NCBI RefSeq assembly: GCF_958979055.1
Contig: NC_084896.1
Coordinates: 18,376,501 to 18,440,500, forward strand
Length of the DNA: 64,000 nt
Reading direction: 5' to 3'
Source of the DNA: Alnus glutinosa
Lineage: Eukaryota; Streptophyta; Magnoliopsida; Fagales; Betulaceae
The translations under genes were made by a program, and so were the position numbers. Numbering within the stretch: the first letter of the stretch is position 1; each line of letters starts with the position of its first letter. Shown in pieces: positions 10,220-20,512 of this stretch. The notes under the pieces are model-generated. The model had not been told where the DNA came from and did not search any database. It worked only from the letters and a program-made list of their open reading frames with translations.

Positions 10220-11989
10220 ATGAGCATTTTACCGTCAGGCTTATGGATTCTTAATTGTTTCTTTATGTAATTAATTTTATTTATTTCGGCTATTTATTTT
10301 ATTTTATATCTGTGTTGTCAGAGTTTACTGGTTATTCATCGCTTCATATATTTTTTATTTAAATTACTTGAAATTATCAGACAGTGTCTCTTCTTAAATT
10401 CAGTACAAAAAAATGGAATGGTGAAATTTGAGCAAGATCTGGATTTGAATTACTCAGCAATATACATAATTGTTAGTCAATTATTTGACTAATAGTTTAT
10501 TATATTTACAAAGCCATAAATTTACCATCTTAATATTTAGAAAATCAATTTATTTGAAAGCAAAATGGTTCGGATTCAAAAAACTGTAGATGATAAAATA
10601 TCCTGAAAATCTTGATTTTACAAATTAAGGGAGTTTGTTAGAAAAGGATTTGTACGATTATTTTGATCACTGATCGAATAATAATAACAAACAGATTGTG
10701 AAAATTTGTGTGAACAGGACACGGCTTGTTTTAAATATGAATAATCATTCACTACCACCTAAATATACAACTTTTCACCATCTTGTCTATGTGGCAAGGT
10801 GGTTCCCTACCTTAATTTATTTTTAAAAAATAAAAAAACTCAAAAAATAGTGGGGGACCACCTTGCCATATAGGCAATGTGGTAAAAAGTTGTATATTTT
10901 AGTGGCATTGAATCATTATTCTTTAAATATTATGTTTTGGAGAAATCTTGACTTTATTTATCTTTTAAATTTTAATTTTTTAATTTTTTTTTTGCAAATT
11001 TTGTTAAATTTTTTAGTTTTTCAAAAAAAAAAAATTAGAAATTTTGACACCTTTCAATAAGATTTAATAAAAAATTCTAACAATTTATTAAAATTGATAA
11101 AAATTGAAATATGAATATATTAAATTAATATTTGTTAAAATTTAAAAATATAATTATAAAAATGATAAAAAAATCGAGATTGTCGTAAGGAAGTTTTACC
11201 TATCTATTATTGTTTTATTTTATTGAGAAATTCAATTTTTATTATTTTTTAAGTGATCGAATAATAGTTTTGAGCCGTAGAAGTGGGTCCCTCAAAAAAT
11301 AAAAAATAAAACCGTAGAAGTGGGATGCCATGCAAATCTTGAGCAATATTGCATTCAAATAATAATAATAATAATAATAAAACTTATAAAAATAAAAATA
11401 ATAATAAAAATAAAAATTGAGCAAAATATTGGTTTAAAGAGAGCTTCTTCACCTATATAATCTATAAAATTCGTAAATACTGTTACATATACCAACATAG
11501 ATTGGACGTCATAAATTTTTTTGTAAATATTCTCATTTCCGTGAGTGTCACCGACAAATTAAAATAATTTTTAAATAATACAAATTTTAAATTCTTAGTA
11601 TAAAATAATAGTAATAGATACTATAAAATGGAGATCATCAAGGGGATAATATTATGCTATCTTCAACTGGTAATTTTGATGAGATGATTGGGTCTGTGAC
11701 CTAAAATTTTGCCAACATTTTCTCTCCTTTTTGTTATGGACGCATCTTAACGTTAATATTTATGTATTTGAAAATTTAATCCTACTTTAGGAGGATATGA
11801 CCATAAATTAACTTTTTGACCCCAAAGTTATAAAATCTTTAAATTCAATCCTTTTTTCAAAAAAAAATATTCCATTTGTTAAAATTTTTGTTTTGTTTTT
11901 TTTTTTTTTTTTTTTTTTTATTTTTAGGGGAAATTGTAATTTCAATAAATATCAGACAAAAAAAGCTCAATAGTTACAATTTCAAAGAG
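10220..11989. other. AGP2 3' flank and AT-rich spacer
   Basis: Very AT-rich. It contains one MITE (10739-10921, listed separately) and an AAT-type microsatellite at about 11357-11415. No gene is supported. Confidence 0.5.
10739..10921. mobile_element. MITE with 9-bp target duplication (CACCTTGCC family, copy 1)
   Basis: Terminal inverted repeats GAATAATCATTCA and TGAATCATTATTC enclose 183 bp. It is flanked on both sides by TTTAAATAT (10730-10738 and 10922-10930), a perfect 9-bp target duplication. Inside, CCACCTTGCC...GGCAAGGTGG words form a nearly complete hairpin. Related copies are at 25164-25346 and about 30730-30912. A 9-bp duplication suits Mutator-like elements. It has no coding capacity. 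Confidence 0.85.
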
Positions 11990-12300
11990 ACAGTTATGAT
12001 AAGAGTCCACCCACACGGCCGAGAAACAACATATTTAACAAGGAGATGAGCCCCTTTGTTCCTTCTCTTCTAACATGAGAGATAGACCAAGAATGAAAAT
12101 CTTCTAGAATTCCCCTCGTGTTCAAAATAATATTGTCATACCATCCCTCTTCAGAAACCCCTTAGTTTAGAGCCTTCATTACAGTCTGTGCATCACCTTC
12201 TAGAATAATCGAAGAGTTGCCCATCAATCTGCCCAATTCAGCTCCTACTCTGGCCTCAAGCACTTCGGCTAATGCTTGATCCAACAAATATTTCTTTAAA
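11990..12300 (-). pseudogene. LINE-type RNase H domain remnant
   Basis: On the minus strand the translation reads LAEVLEARVGAELGRLMG, then SSIILEGDAQTVMKALN, a stop, then GILEDFHSWSISHVRREG. This is the order seen in the RVT_3-type RNase H domain found at the end of plant non-LTR retroelements and in host relatives: the EGD acidic motif, then the W-S-x-x-HVRREGN segment. The reading frame stays the same across the single stop. Expected catalytic sequence upstream is lost in an A-tract. A short, decayed fragment; it could derive from a LINE or from a related single-domain gene. Confidence 0.75.
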
Positions 12301-12349
12301 AAAAAAAAAAAAAAAATCCCCCCACACACCTTAACTCGAAACAAAACAT

Positions 12350-13000
12350 TCAGAAAAAATATATTTTACTCTCAAAGTATAATAACTTTTGCATTTTAGC
12401 CTCTAATGCTTAAAAAGTAACATACGACCCACAAACTATCACATTGTGACAAATTAACCATTCTATTAAGTTTTTCGGTCTTTTTGGACGGATTGAAAGT
12501 CGCGTGCGTGACACACGTCACATTTTAACTCCTAAACTCTAAAAAAAAGCCTCAAGGTAAAATGTTAAATACAAAATAAAAAGGAAATAAAAAAAAAAAC
12601 TAAAACCCCCTTAAGCTGGATTAGGAGCGGTCAAACAATCATCATAGGCTATGGGCGGTTCGACTACTCTCAAACCGCCAAATAAGCAACCTGAACACAA
12701 ATTATTAATCTAAATTTAAAAATAATCTATATTTTTATGCCAAATTAAAACTCTTTTTAATTTATTTTTTTAAAAAAAAAAGGCCCGAAAAACACGTTAA
12801 GAAAGATCGTGGTCCTTTGACTTTGCAATTTGTTGGTCAAAAACAAATATAACGTGTTACCAAATAACAGCTGGTCCCATCGCGTATCTTCGTCTTGTCC
12901 CAAGTGGGAGAGGGAGCCCACAACTCCCAGATACTCTATACAACACATCTGACGGTCTCCGTTCTTACCCAATCCCACGTGTACGGCACAGAATCGATGG
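12350..13000. other. Spacer with one arm of a foldback-like repeat
   Basis: At about 12360-12530 the words TTTTGCATTTTAGCCTCTAATG, AGTAACATACGACCC and GTCGCGTGCGTGACAC parallel the left arm of the element at 59962-60700. No matching second arm was seen. The rest is AGP3 upstream sequence. Confidence 0.4.
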
Positions 13001-13007
13001 CCAACTG

Positions 13008-13160
13008 TACCTTAGTGGTCGAGCACTACCTTAAAATTCCAACATACATTGACCAGCTCCCCCCCCCCCTTCTCAGTTCTCACATACCTCGACCAGCTCC
13101 AACTCCCTCACAAAAACCCTCTTGTAAGCCAGAGAAACAATCTCCATCGTCTATTCTTCT
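13008..13160 (+). promoter_or_regulatory. AGP3 promoter blocks
   Basis: Two blocks are shared with paralogues. CAACTGTACCTTAGTGG at about 13002-13018 is identical to the AGP2 block at about 9556-9572. CAATCTCCATCGTCTATTCT at 13138-13157 lies 156 bp before the ATG and matches the blocks at 2752 and 9642. A GTGTACG word also precedes the first block in both AGP2 and AGP3. Confidence 0.5.
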
Positions 13161-13208
13161 CGTACAAGTGAAACCCAATCCAACGGTCTGTAGACAACCG
13201 AGCCTCTC

Positions 13209-13216
13209 TATTTATA
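13209..13216 (+). promoter_or_regulatory. TATA-like box of AGP gene 3
   Basis: TATTTATA lies 85 bp before the ATG, a weaker but plausible TATA element in the same relative place as in the paralogues. Confidence 0.6.
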
Positions 13217-13293
13217 CTCCACCGCCCTTCGTTCTCTGTTCCCTCACAGTCATAGACCCACAAAGCAACAACTCTCCAGATCTCTCTCCGAAA

Positions 13294-13728
13294 ATGGCGC
13301 ACAAAAGCGTTGCGATTCTGATTCTGACGTTGTTTGTGTGCTCCACATCGGCATTTTCTCCGGAGCACGCTCCGGCATGGTCTCCAACGAAGCCACCAAC
13401 TTCGACTCACACTGCTCCGACACCGTCTCACACGGCGATGCCACCAACCGCAAGCCATAGTGCTCCACCGGCGAAGCCACCGGCATCGTATTCGTCTCCG
13501 CCAGCCCAAGAACCATCTCCTCCGAAGGCCACTCCTCCTCCTGCCCTGCCTCCGACACCACCGCCGCATCATTCTTCTCCTCCTCTTCCGGCGACTCCAC
13601 CCACATCGATAGCCTCTCCGCCGTCCGAAGCGCCTGCTCCTACCCAAAACGCCGCCGTGTCGAACAGATACGCCGTCTCAGCTGGGTCCCTGGCCGTGGG
13701 CCTCCTCGCCGCCGCTTTGGTCATCTAG
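13294..13728 (+). CDS. Classical arabinogalactan protein 3 of 3 (GPI-anchored, His-containing)
   Basis: The third paralogue has 144 residues. Residues 1-20 are the signal peptide, cleaved after STSA. The core, about 21-120, is Pro-rich with SP, TP and AP pairs, and unlike its neighbours contains repeated His (THTAPTPSHTAMPP, ASHSAPP, PPPHHSSPP). Longer proline runs such as PPPALPPTPPP lean towards extensin or proline-rich character. The tail repeats the family pattern SPPSEAPAPTQNAAVSN followed by a hydrophobic stretch ending LLAAALVI, the GPI signal. The ATG at 13294 opens the signal peptide. The same frame stays open upstream to 12895, but that extension runs through the TATA region and is not credible as coding. 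Most diverged of the three, yet its tail is as close to AGP1 as AGP2 is. Confidence 0.92.
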   Translation: MAHKSVAILILTLFVCSTSAFSPEHAPAWSPTKPPTSTHTAPTPSHTAMPPTASHSAPPAKPPASYSSPPAQEPSPPKATPPPALPPTPPPHHSSPPLPATPPTSIASPPSEAPAPTQNAAVSNRYAVSAGSLAVGLLAAALVI

Positions 13729-14619
13729 AGCTTTTCTCTTCCTCTGCATGCGCTGCACTGGGTGAACCACTACGTATTGACTTATTTTTCAATTATTACC
13801 GATCTCTCTCACTCTGTTTGAGGTTTGTTAGTGTGAATGTGTTTAATTTGTTCGGATTATTTCTTATCTCAACCACGCTTATGAGTTTGCTTATCGCGGT
13901 TTAATTCGTATTTTGATGATTAATGTGATCGTCGGTCATCATAGTATAATTTTAATTTTTTTTTTTTTCTGAGTTTTGCTGATATTGATCAAATGACTGA
14001 TTTTTTTTTTTATATATATAAAAATAAAAAAAATAAAAAATTCTCAAATGAACATATTGATTTTTAATGTCACGCCATTCATTCAGTTGTATCCCATTTA
14101 AAGATATAATCGAGCCGAGTCAAGTTGTAAGATTTCAAGACAGTTGGCTCGTTTATGAGTCGATCGAGCTCGAATTCGAATCAACTTATAAAATGCATGT
14201 TCAAGCTCTGTTCGTTTAAAACTTGGACGAGCTCGACCTCTTTGAGAATAACATTCGAGTCGAGTTGAGTCAAGCTGAGTTACTCGACAAGTTTGGTTCA
14301 ACTAGAGTTTGAGGTAGACTATTAAAGTTTTTAATGTGTAATCAAAGCGGAGTTCAAGCATGAGTTTGTGAACAACCTCCATATTAACTATTATATACAA
14401 TATTTAGTATATTGTATATATATACAAAAAAACATCGAGTAACATATAGTTAATTACATTTACTTAGTATATGTTAGTTTATGAACTAACTAGTTAGTAC
14501 ATTAACTAATACACATACATATAAATATTAAGCAACATATATAACATATATTACTTAATTACTAATATATATGCTTAAATTTATATAACTCATTTTTAGA
14601 AATATATAAGAGATATGAA
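13729..14619. other. AGP3 3' flank and CGAGTC-rich repeat
   Basis: From about 14100 to 14300 the sequence is rich in GAGCTCG, TCGAG and GAGTCGAG words, a low-complexity repeat that makes spurious open frames. No gene is supported. Confidence 0.5.
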
Positions 14620-14947
14620 CGAGCTAACGAGTCTGACTAACAAAATAGGCGAGCGATCCAGTCGAATTTTAAACGACCTAAGCTCGTGAGTCCCTATCAT
14701 GTTTTGTCTAGCGAGTCGGATGTGTATCACTTATTAATCGAGCGGATTTCTACAGTAACAAAACAAGCGAGTTTCTACAGTATCGAGCTAACGAGTCTGA
14801 CTAACGAGATAGGCAAGCGATCCAGTCGAATTTTAAACGACCTAAGCTCGTGAGTCCCTATCATGTTTTGTCGAGCGAGTCGGATGTGTATCACTTATTA
14901 ATCGAGCGGATTTCTACATTAACAAAACAAGCGAGTTTCTACAGTAT
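14620..14947. repeat. Two tandem 164-bp units
   Basis: Unit 1 (14620-14783) and unit 2 (14784-14947) both start CGAGCTAACGAGTCTGAC and end CGAGTTTCTACAGTAT. They differ at only a handful of positions, so the duplication is recent. Confidence 0.9.
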
Positions 14948-15576
14948 CGAGTTCGAATTCGAATGAATCAAACTAAACCGAATGGATATCGAGTGAATTG
15001 TCGAACGGACCGATTTATTTACCCCCTAATCCCATTTATACGTAGAAAAGATCAAATTTTGGGTTCATGTATCGGATCTTGAACGTTGCATCTTTGTCAA
15101 ACGCGGAAACAGTTGAAGCCATGAAGTCAATTAGGATTTTCAAAAAAAAGAAAAGACGTTGGGATTCTTTATCCCGAAATATAAGAAAGAAAAAAATTAA
15201 CTGAAAAAAAAAAAAGAAGGAAAAAAAAAAAAAAAAAAAACTTAATTTACCATTGAAGTGTCAAATGTTTTATGATCGTAACATTTATTTATTTTTAACC
15301 AAAAAAAAAAAAATTGTAATATCGATATCCTATGTCAAAATACCCCAATTTTATTTTATTTTTCTAAAAAAAAAACTAAAAAAATTTCCCGATTGACACA
15401 CAGCAGGCCAGGACTAACACATGGCTAGCCGTGGCTCAGGTACATGTACAGTTATTTTATTTTAATTTTTAATTTTTAAAATTAACATAATGTATTTTTA
15501 CAAATTTTACAGTAGAATAAAGCACATTTTTTAACATGTTTACCGTGTAATTTAATCTTAACAATAAGAGTAAAAT

Positions 15577-15617
<41 letters not shown>

Positions 15618-17600
15618 AGAAGAAGAAGAAGACTAAAACATGCCAACATTAAGTTATAAAATTTGATAATTCAAAGTTACATTACAAAATCTATAATATT
15701 TTAAGACGGTAAAAAAAAAAAAAAAAAAAAAAAAACTATTTTGTAAAACTTAATCTCCATTGTCTACCCGGATTGAGAGGAATGGAATAGGGAAAACATT
15801 AGTTGTCAGGTTGCTTTAGTTTTCTTTTCCTTTATGATTTTCCAAAGGAAGAAAACCTTGCTTTGTACGGTCCATGTGCCCTGATATTTGAAAGATATGT
15901 AAAGACAGAGAGGATGCATGCTTTATGACTTTAGCAGTCAGTGGAACCTTTTTTTTTTTTTTTTTTTTTTTTTACTCATCTAATAATATATATGTCGGCT
16001 CTCCACAAAAAGTTAGGCACTTCATCAATCTAAACTAAAATTAAGGCAATTAATTATAATTCATCTTTACTAGTAGGGAAAAATGTCAAGAAAATAGATG
16101 TGTTACGATCCTCTTTTGATTTGAGAAAATAAATATTTGTTAAGAGTAGTAATTACTATTTTATTTTCTTTTCTATATAAGCGTTAGTTATTTTTATTTA
16201 TTTTTATTTCTTTGTTAGTTGTTGTTTCCACGTTAAGTAGTATAAGTCAATTCTAGTCATATTAGGTACGTAATATATTATGTATGTATTTCTATAAGAG
16301 TATTTTCATAAGAGTCGCTTGATTAATGACTCAGCCCTAATTTTTCTTAGAGACGTTGTAGTAGTTTATCTATTAAAAGGTTGATATGTTATGAATAAAG
16401 GAAGAGAATAATTAATCAAAATCAGTGCGCGCTTACTTGTGAAGTCTAAGTTCCCTCTAGAAACCTAAATTATCCCGTTATGAACTTAAGTTTGTAACAA
16501 GATGGGTGGTTGAAACTTATATGTGTAGTCTCAGACTCTCAAGCTCATTCAAAAGGCATCTATAATCTTTATTTGGACAATTTTTTTTTTTAAAATTCAA
16601 CCATCCTACATAATCATGAATCAAGAACTACTTCGATTAAACAGTGTCAAAGATATAAAAAAATACATACAACAGGAGGGAATGCCCAACATTCCTTTTG
16701 ATTAAATTATGTTGTTCCTTTTGATTTCTTTTAGCCAAATTTTACTTCTCTCATTTAGCACATATTCAAACTATAGCAGCCACCGAATTAACTGTTTATC
16801 ATTGAAGGCATCAAGCTATTCCACAATCTAATTTTACAAATTTTGTAAATCCGTACTACATTAATTGCTGTTAAGATTTTATCATTTGAGCTAATTCAAC
16901 AAATTAACTTGAATCTTAAATAATCCAATCTCGAGTTTAAATGTATGTTTTATTGTAATGTATATAAATTCAATATGCATACACACAAGCACACATAGAT
17001 CTATATCTAGGTTCATAATAACAATAGTTCAAGCTATATCTATTATATTAAGAAGATAATTCCTTTTTACTTCAGATTTTCTAATTGCGAACTTAAAATA
17101 ATAAAAATGAAGTTATATGAGTTTATACGATTACTGTTCGTTCAATAATCGAACCTAATTTTGTGTTCAAGATTGACTTATTTATAAACAAACCAAATTT
17201 TAGTTGAGTTCATACAAGCAAAGTATCGAGCATGTTGTCGAACAGACTTGTTAATTTCCATCCATAAGTGTTTGATATTTTTCTTTAAAATTGCATCATT
17301 AGAAAAGGGCCTTTATCTATAAATTCCTCTGCAAAACATGGCCCATGAGCACCAGTGAAGGCTGACTTCCAGGGTTGGTGAGAATGGGTAGCTCATAAAA
17401 CCGAGTCAAGACTCGTCGCCCACTCGCTGAGATTATTTTCTTGTTGACGAACCCAATGGGTAATATGGGCCTAATGTTTTGGACCTACTAATAAGAGGGC
17501 TAGACATTCACAAGTACTTGCAAGTTGCAACTAAATCCTCACCTTTTAAAAAACGAGTTACAATTTTAAAATCTGTAAATAATTTATCGGATTTAAATTC
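14948..17600. other. Gene-poor AT-rich spacer
   Basis: Multiple A- and T-tracts (about 15219-15240, 15581-15614, 15711-15734 and 15951-15973). No exon, transposon end or RNA gene was recognised in 2.6 kb. Confidence 0.5.
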
Positions 17601-18060
17601 TTTATTCTTGCACGCACGTCTGTGGGAATCTGTCACCGCCAGGCATTGAAATTTGTTGGTAGCCTGAATTTACTGTTAGGTCTTCGAATTTTGGGTATCT
17701 GATTGCTGGTATTCGACGGCACTGATTAGATTCCAACGATAGTTGCCAGAATTTAGCCATTACGGCCGAGCTCCAACTGTACTGTGCACGATTCCGGCCA
17801 GTTTGGTGGGAATCTAACCATTTGTGCTGAATTCCAGCCATCTTCACCGGAATCCGGTTAACCTAAATTTCAGTGAAACTGGCCGGAATCTGGCTAATAC
17901 GGTCGGAATCAGGCCGCTTTCTCCAGATTCTGGCCTCCATCGCCGAAATTCGACAACAGTAGCCGAAATCCTGTCAGCTAGTGACAAAATCTCGTCACTA
18001 GAAGCTTTTCGCCATTGGTGATTTTTTTCATACGAGCTTAACGCCAGAAAATATTTTCAA
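17601..18060. repeat. GC-richer CCGGAATC-type repeat (copy 1)
   Basis: A patch rich in diverged GGAATCTGGC, CCGGAATCCGG and GCCGAAATTC words, spaced roughly two dozen bases apart. A related, equally diverged patch lies at about 35228-35650, with the same opening phrase (GTGGGAATC versus ATGGGAATC, then GTCACC). Reading frames through it have no family resemblance. Confidence 0.6.
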
Positions 18061-18848
18061 GAGATCATTTTTTTTTTTTTCTGAAATATAATGTCGTTGA
18101 AAATATTTTACCATAAAAAAACATTTTATATCGAAACAAACATAGCATTAAAATTTCTTAATTACTCTTATGTGATTGGAGTTCTTGCCAAAGAAAAACG
18201 AATGATTTTTCTGTTTTCTTACTTGTTTTTCCTTTTTCTAGTGTTTTCTTGCCAAGAAAAATGAAAGAAGAGAAACGAAAAGAATCAAGAAAAGAAATAA
18301 AGAGAAAGAAAAGTTTTCTTCAGGTGGCCGGTCACTTTATGAAAGCTAGATTTTTACCGACATTTTTGTTTCTCCTTCTCCAATTATCCATTGAAGGACA
18401 CGGATCCTCTCCCGTTCAAATGCAAAATAGACAAATTTACCCCTCAAAATGCATTAATCGGATCCCCTTCCGTTCATTTGAAGCGAAGCGGATCCAAATG
18501 CCCATTAAAGTGGGGTTCAGTAAGCTTCTTTTAGTGAATGACTGCAATATGAAGAATTTTATAATGAAATAGAAAATTAAATAAAAAATAGAAGAATAAA
18601 GAGAGAAAATAAGACAATTTTGTTTTTTTTTTTTTTTTAGGCAATTCAGTGTTACGCACCTACGTCAATCACTAAAAATGGACAATGATCCTCTCCAGTT
18701 TAAATGAACTAGAGAGGAGCCAGTTAATATAATATTAAAAGAAAAAGAAAAAGAAAATAATAATATTGTCCTTTCATTTTTTTAGACAATTTTGCCCTTC
18801 CACTTAAACTAACCGGCCCCAGGATTCAAATGCACTGAAAATTGTCTC
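18061..18848. other. AT-rich spacer
   Basis: Purine-rich stretches at 18250-18310 and a T-tract at about 18622-18639. No gene is supported. Confidence 0.4.
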
Positions 18849-18954
18849 TTTTTTTTTTTTTTGACAAGTCTACACAAGAGGGGGAGGGAGGATTCGAACT
18901 AGTGACCTCCGCTTCATGAAGCGTAGTCCATAACCGATTGAGTTACCTCTTAAA
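18849..18954 (-). mobile_element. tRNA-derived SINE, copy 1
   Basis: On the minus strand it reads GGTAACTCAATCGGTTATGG (box A region), then a GAAGCGGAGGTCAC segment, then AGTTCGAATCC (box B), a CT-rich stretch, CTTGTGTAGACTTGTC and a poly-A tail (T-tract at 18849-18862 on the plus strand). The order and spacing of boxes A and B match an RNA polymerase III promoter from a tRNA. It is too degenerate and too short in its arms to be a tRNA gene. The best preserved of three copies. Confidence 0.85.
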
Positions 18955-18964
18955 GACTACATTA

Positions 18965-19053
18965 AACTCTTATTTCTTGATATATTTGCATTACAAATAA
19001 TTTCTATTGAACTCTTATTTCTTGATATATTTGCATTACAAATAATTTCTATT
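18965..19053. repeat. Two tandem 45-bp units
   Basis: AACTCTTATTTCTTGATATA... is repeated with a period of 45 bp (18965 and 19010). The copies are identical over their compared length. Confidence 0.9.
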
Positions 19054-19100
19054 TATAGGAAAATATTTAGAATAGGTGAAGACAAATACAAGTAAAATAA

Positions 19101-20474
19101 TCAAATCCTATTGCTTTCATTACTTTGCTTCAGATTGTTTTGCTTTGCAATCTGAACAATTATGGGTTCAACCAGGGCGTCAAGGTCTTCCTTCAATGCA
19201 TCCACCTATGTTGATCAAATAAAAATCAGTCAATATCTCTACATTTATTGAACTTAAGATGTATTACTTGCTTAATAATGCAGCATTTAATCACATTTTT
19301 CTTTTGGAAAAGATAAAAATAAACATTTTTTTTTCTTCCTTTGATGCATCAGTTGAATCAAACAAACTGTTTTGTTTGAGAACAATGATTAGTTAAGATA
19401 CTAAAAAATAAGGTTGCAATTTGTGTTTGCGTATCGGGTTCGGCTCATGTCGAGGCATGGATATAAGACTACATTGGTTAACCATAACCTGACCCATTTA
19501 ATTAAACGGGTTAAACCCCTTAACTCTAACTATCTAATTTTGTATTGGGTTCGTGTCGAATTCGCGGGTCATATAAAAAATTGTCAGTCATTATATCGCG
19601 TGTCGGGTTCAGATTATGTCGAAGCATGGGTATAAGACGATATATGTCAATCATAACCCGACCTATTTAAGCGGGTCAAACTTCTCAATTCTAACACTTT
19701 AATTTTGTATTGTATTTGTATCAAATTCACGAATCTTGTCAAAAATTAACGACCTTACTAAAAAGTGTACTTATAATTGAATACCTTGTGAATGAAATCT
19801 TCTGTTAATTGAGCATCACGGACAGCCTCTTCTGAAACATGTTCAACAAACAAAGCTGCTTCCTTCAGTTTGCTTTTTGCAGGAAGCTTATCTGCCACCT
19901 CTGCTGATATTTTCTCTGCCACAGAGGCTACCTTTTCAACGACCTCTACAACGGTTTCCACCTCTTCAACCACCATTTCGGCCTCTCCTAAAACATCATA
20001 TTTCCATTAAAAAAAAAATAAATCAGTGACATTACCGGTAAACGACACAGATTTTTTAATATTATTTTATTGATAGATCTCGGAGTAATTTTACTTTTTT
20101 TTTTTTTTTTTAAAAAAAAAAAAACAAAAAACAAAACAAAAAGCTTTACTTACCCCCCAAGTATGATTTTTTTTTTTTTTTTTTAAATTATAATCTTGAA
20201 TCATTAATTTTTCTAATGTCGGTATTCCAAGCTTTAACCCTTTCTAATTTCACCTTTACAGTTTGGGTGCAAGGTTAAATCAAACGGTAAAGATGGGAAA
20301 TATATCTTATTCTTCTATAAAATTTATAAAAACACAAATTTACACTTAATTATTTTTTTTTTAAAAAAAAAAACTAAAATACATAAACCAAAAAAGGAAT
20401 ATTTTTTTTTTCAAATGTGACCCACAGCGTGGCAATGGGTCATCAGACATCAGTGAATCCTAAGTGTTGTTGTT

Positions 20475-20512
<38 letters not shown>

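Noticed and set aside
12895..13293. Upstream extension of the AGP3 reading frame
   Set aside because: The in-frame extension passes through conserved promoter blocks and the TATA box and would bury the signal peptide inside the protein.
13108..13647. 179-codon minus-strand frame rich in Arg opposite AGP3
   Set aside because: It is the antisense shadow of the Pro-rich coding sequence (CCN codons read as NGG). The plus-strand protein has a signal peptide and GPI signal; this one has no features.
18863..18954. Possible tRNA gene on the minus strand
   Set aside because: Boxes A and B are present but acceptor arms do not pair and an A tail follows. The two relatives elsewhere show it is a SINE.
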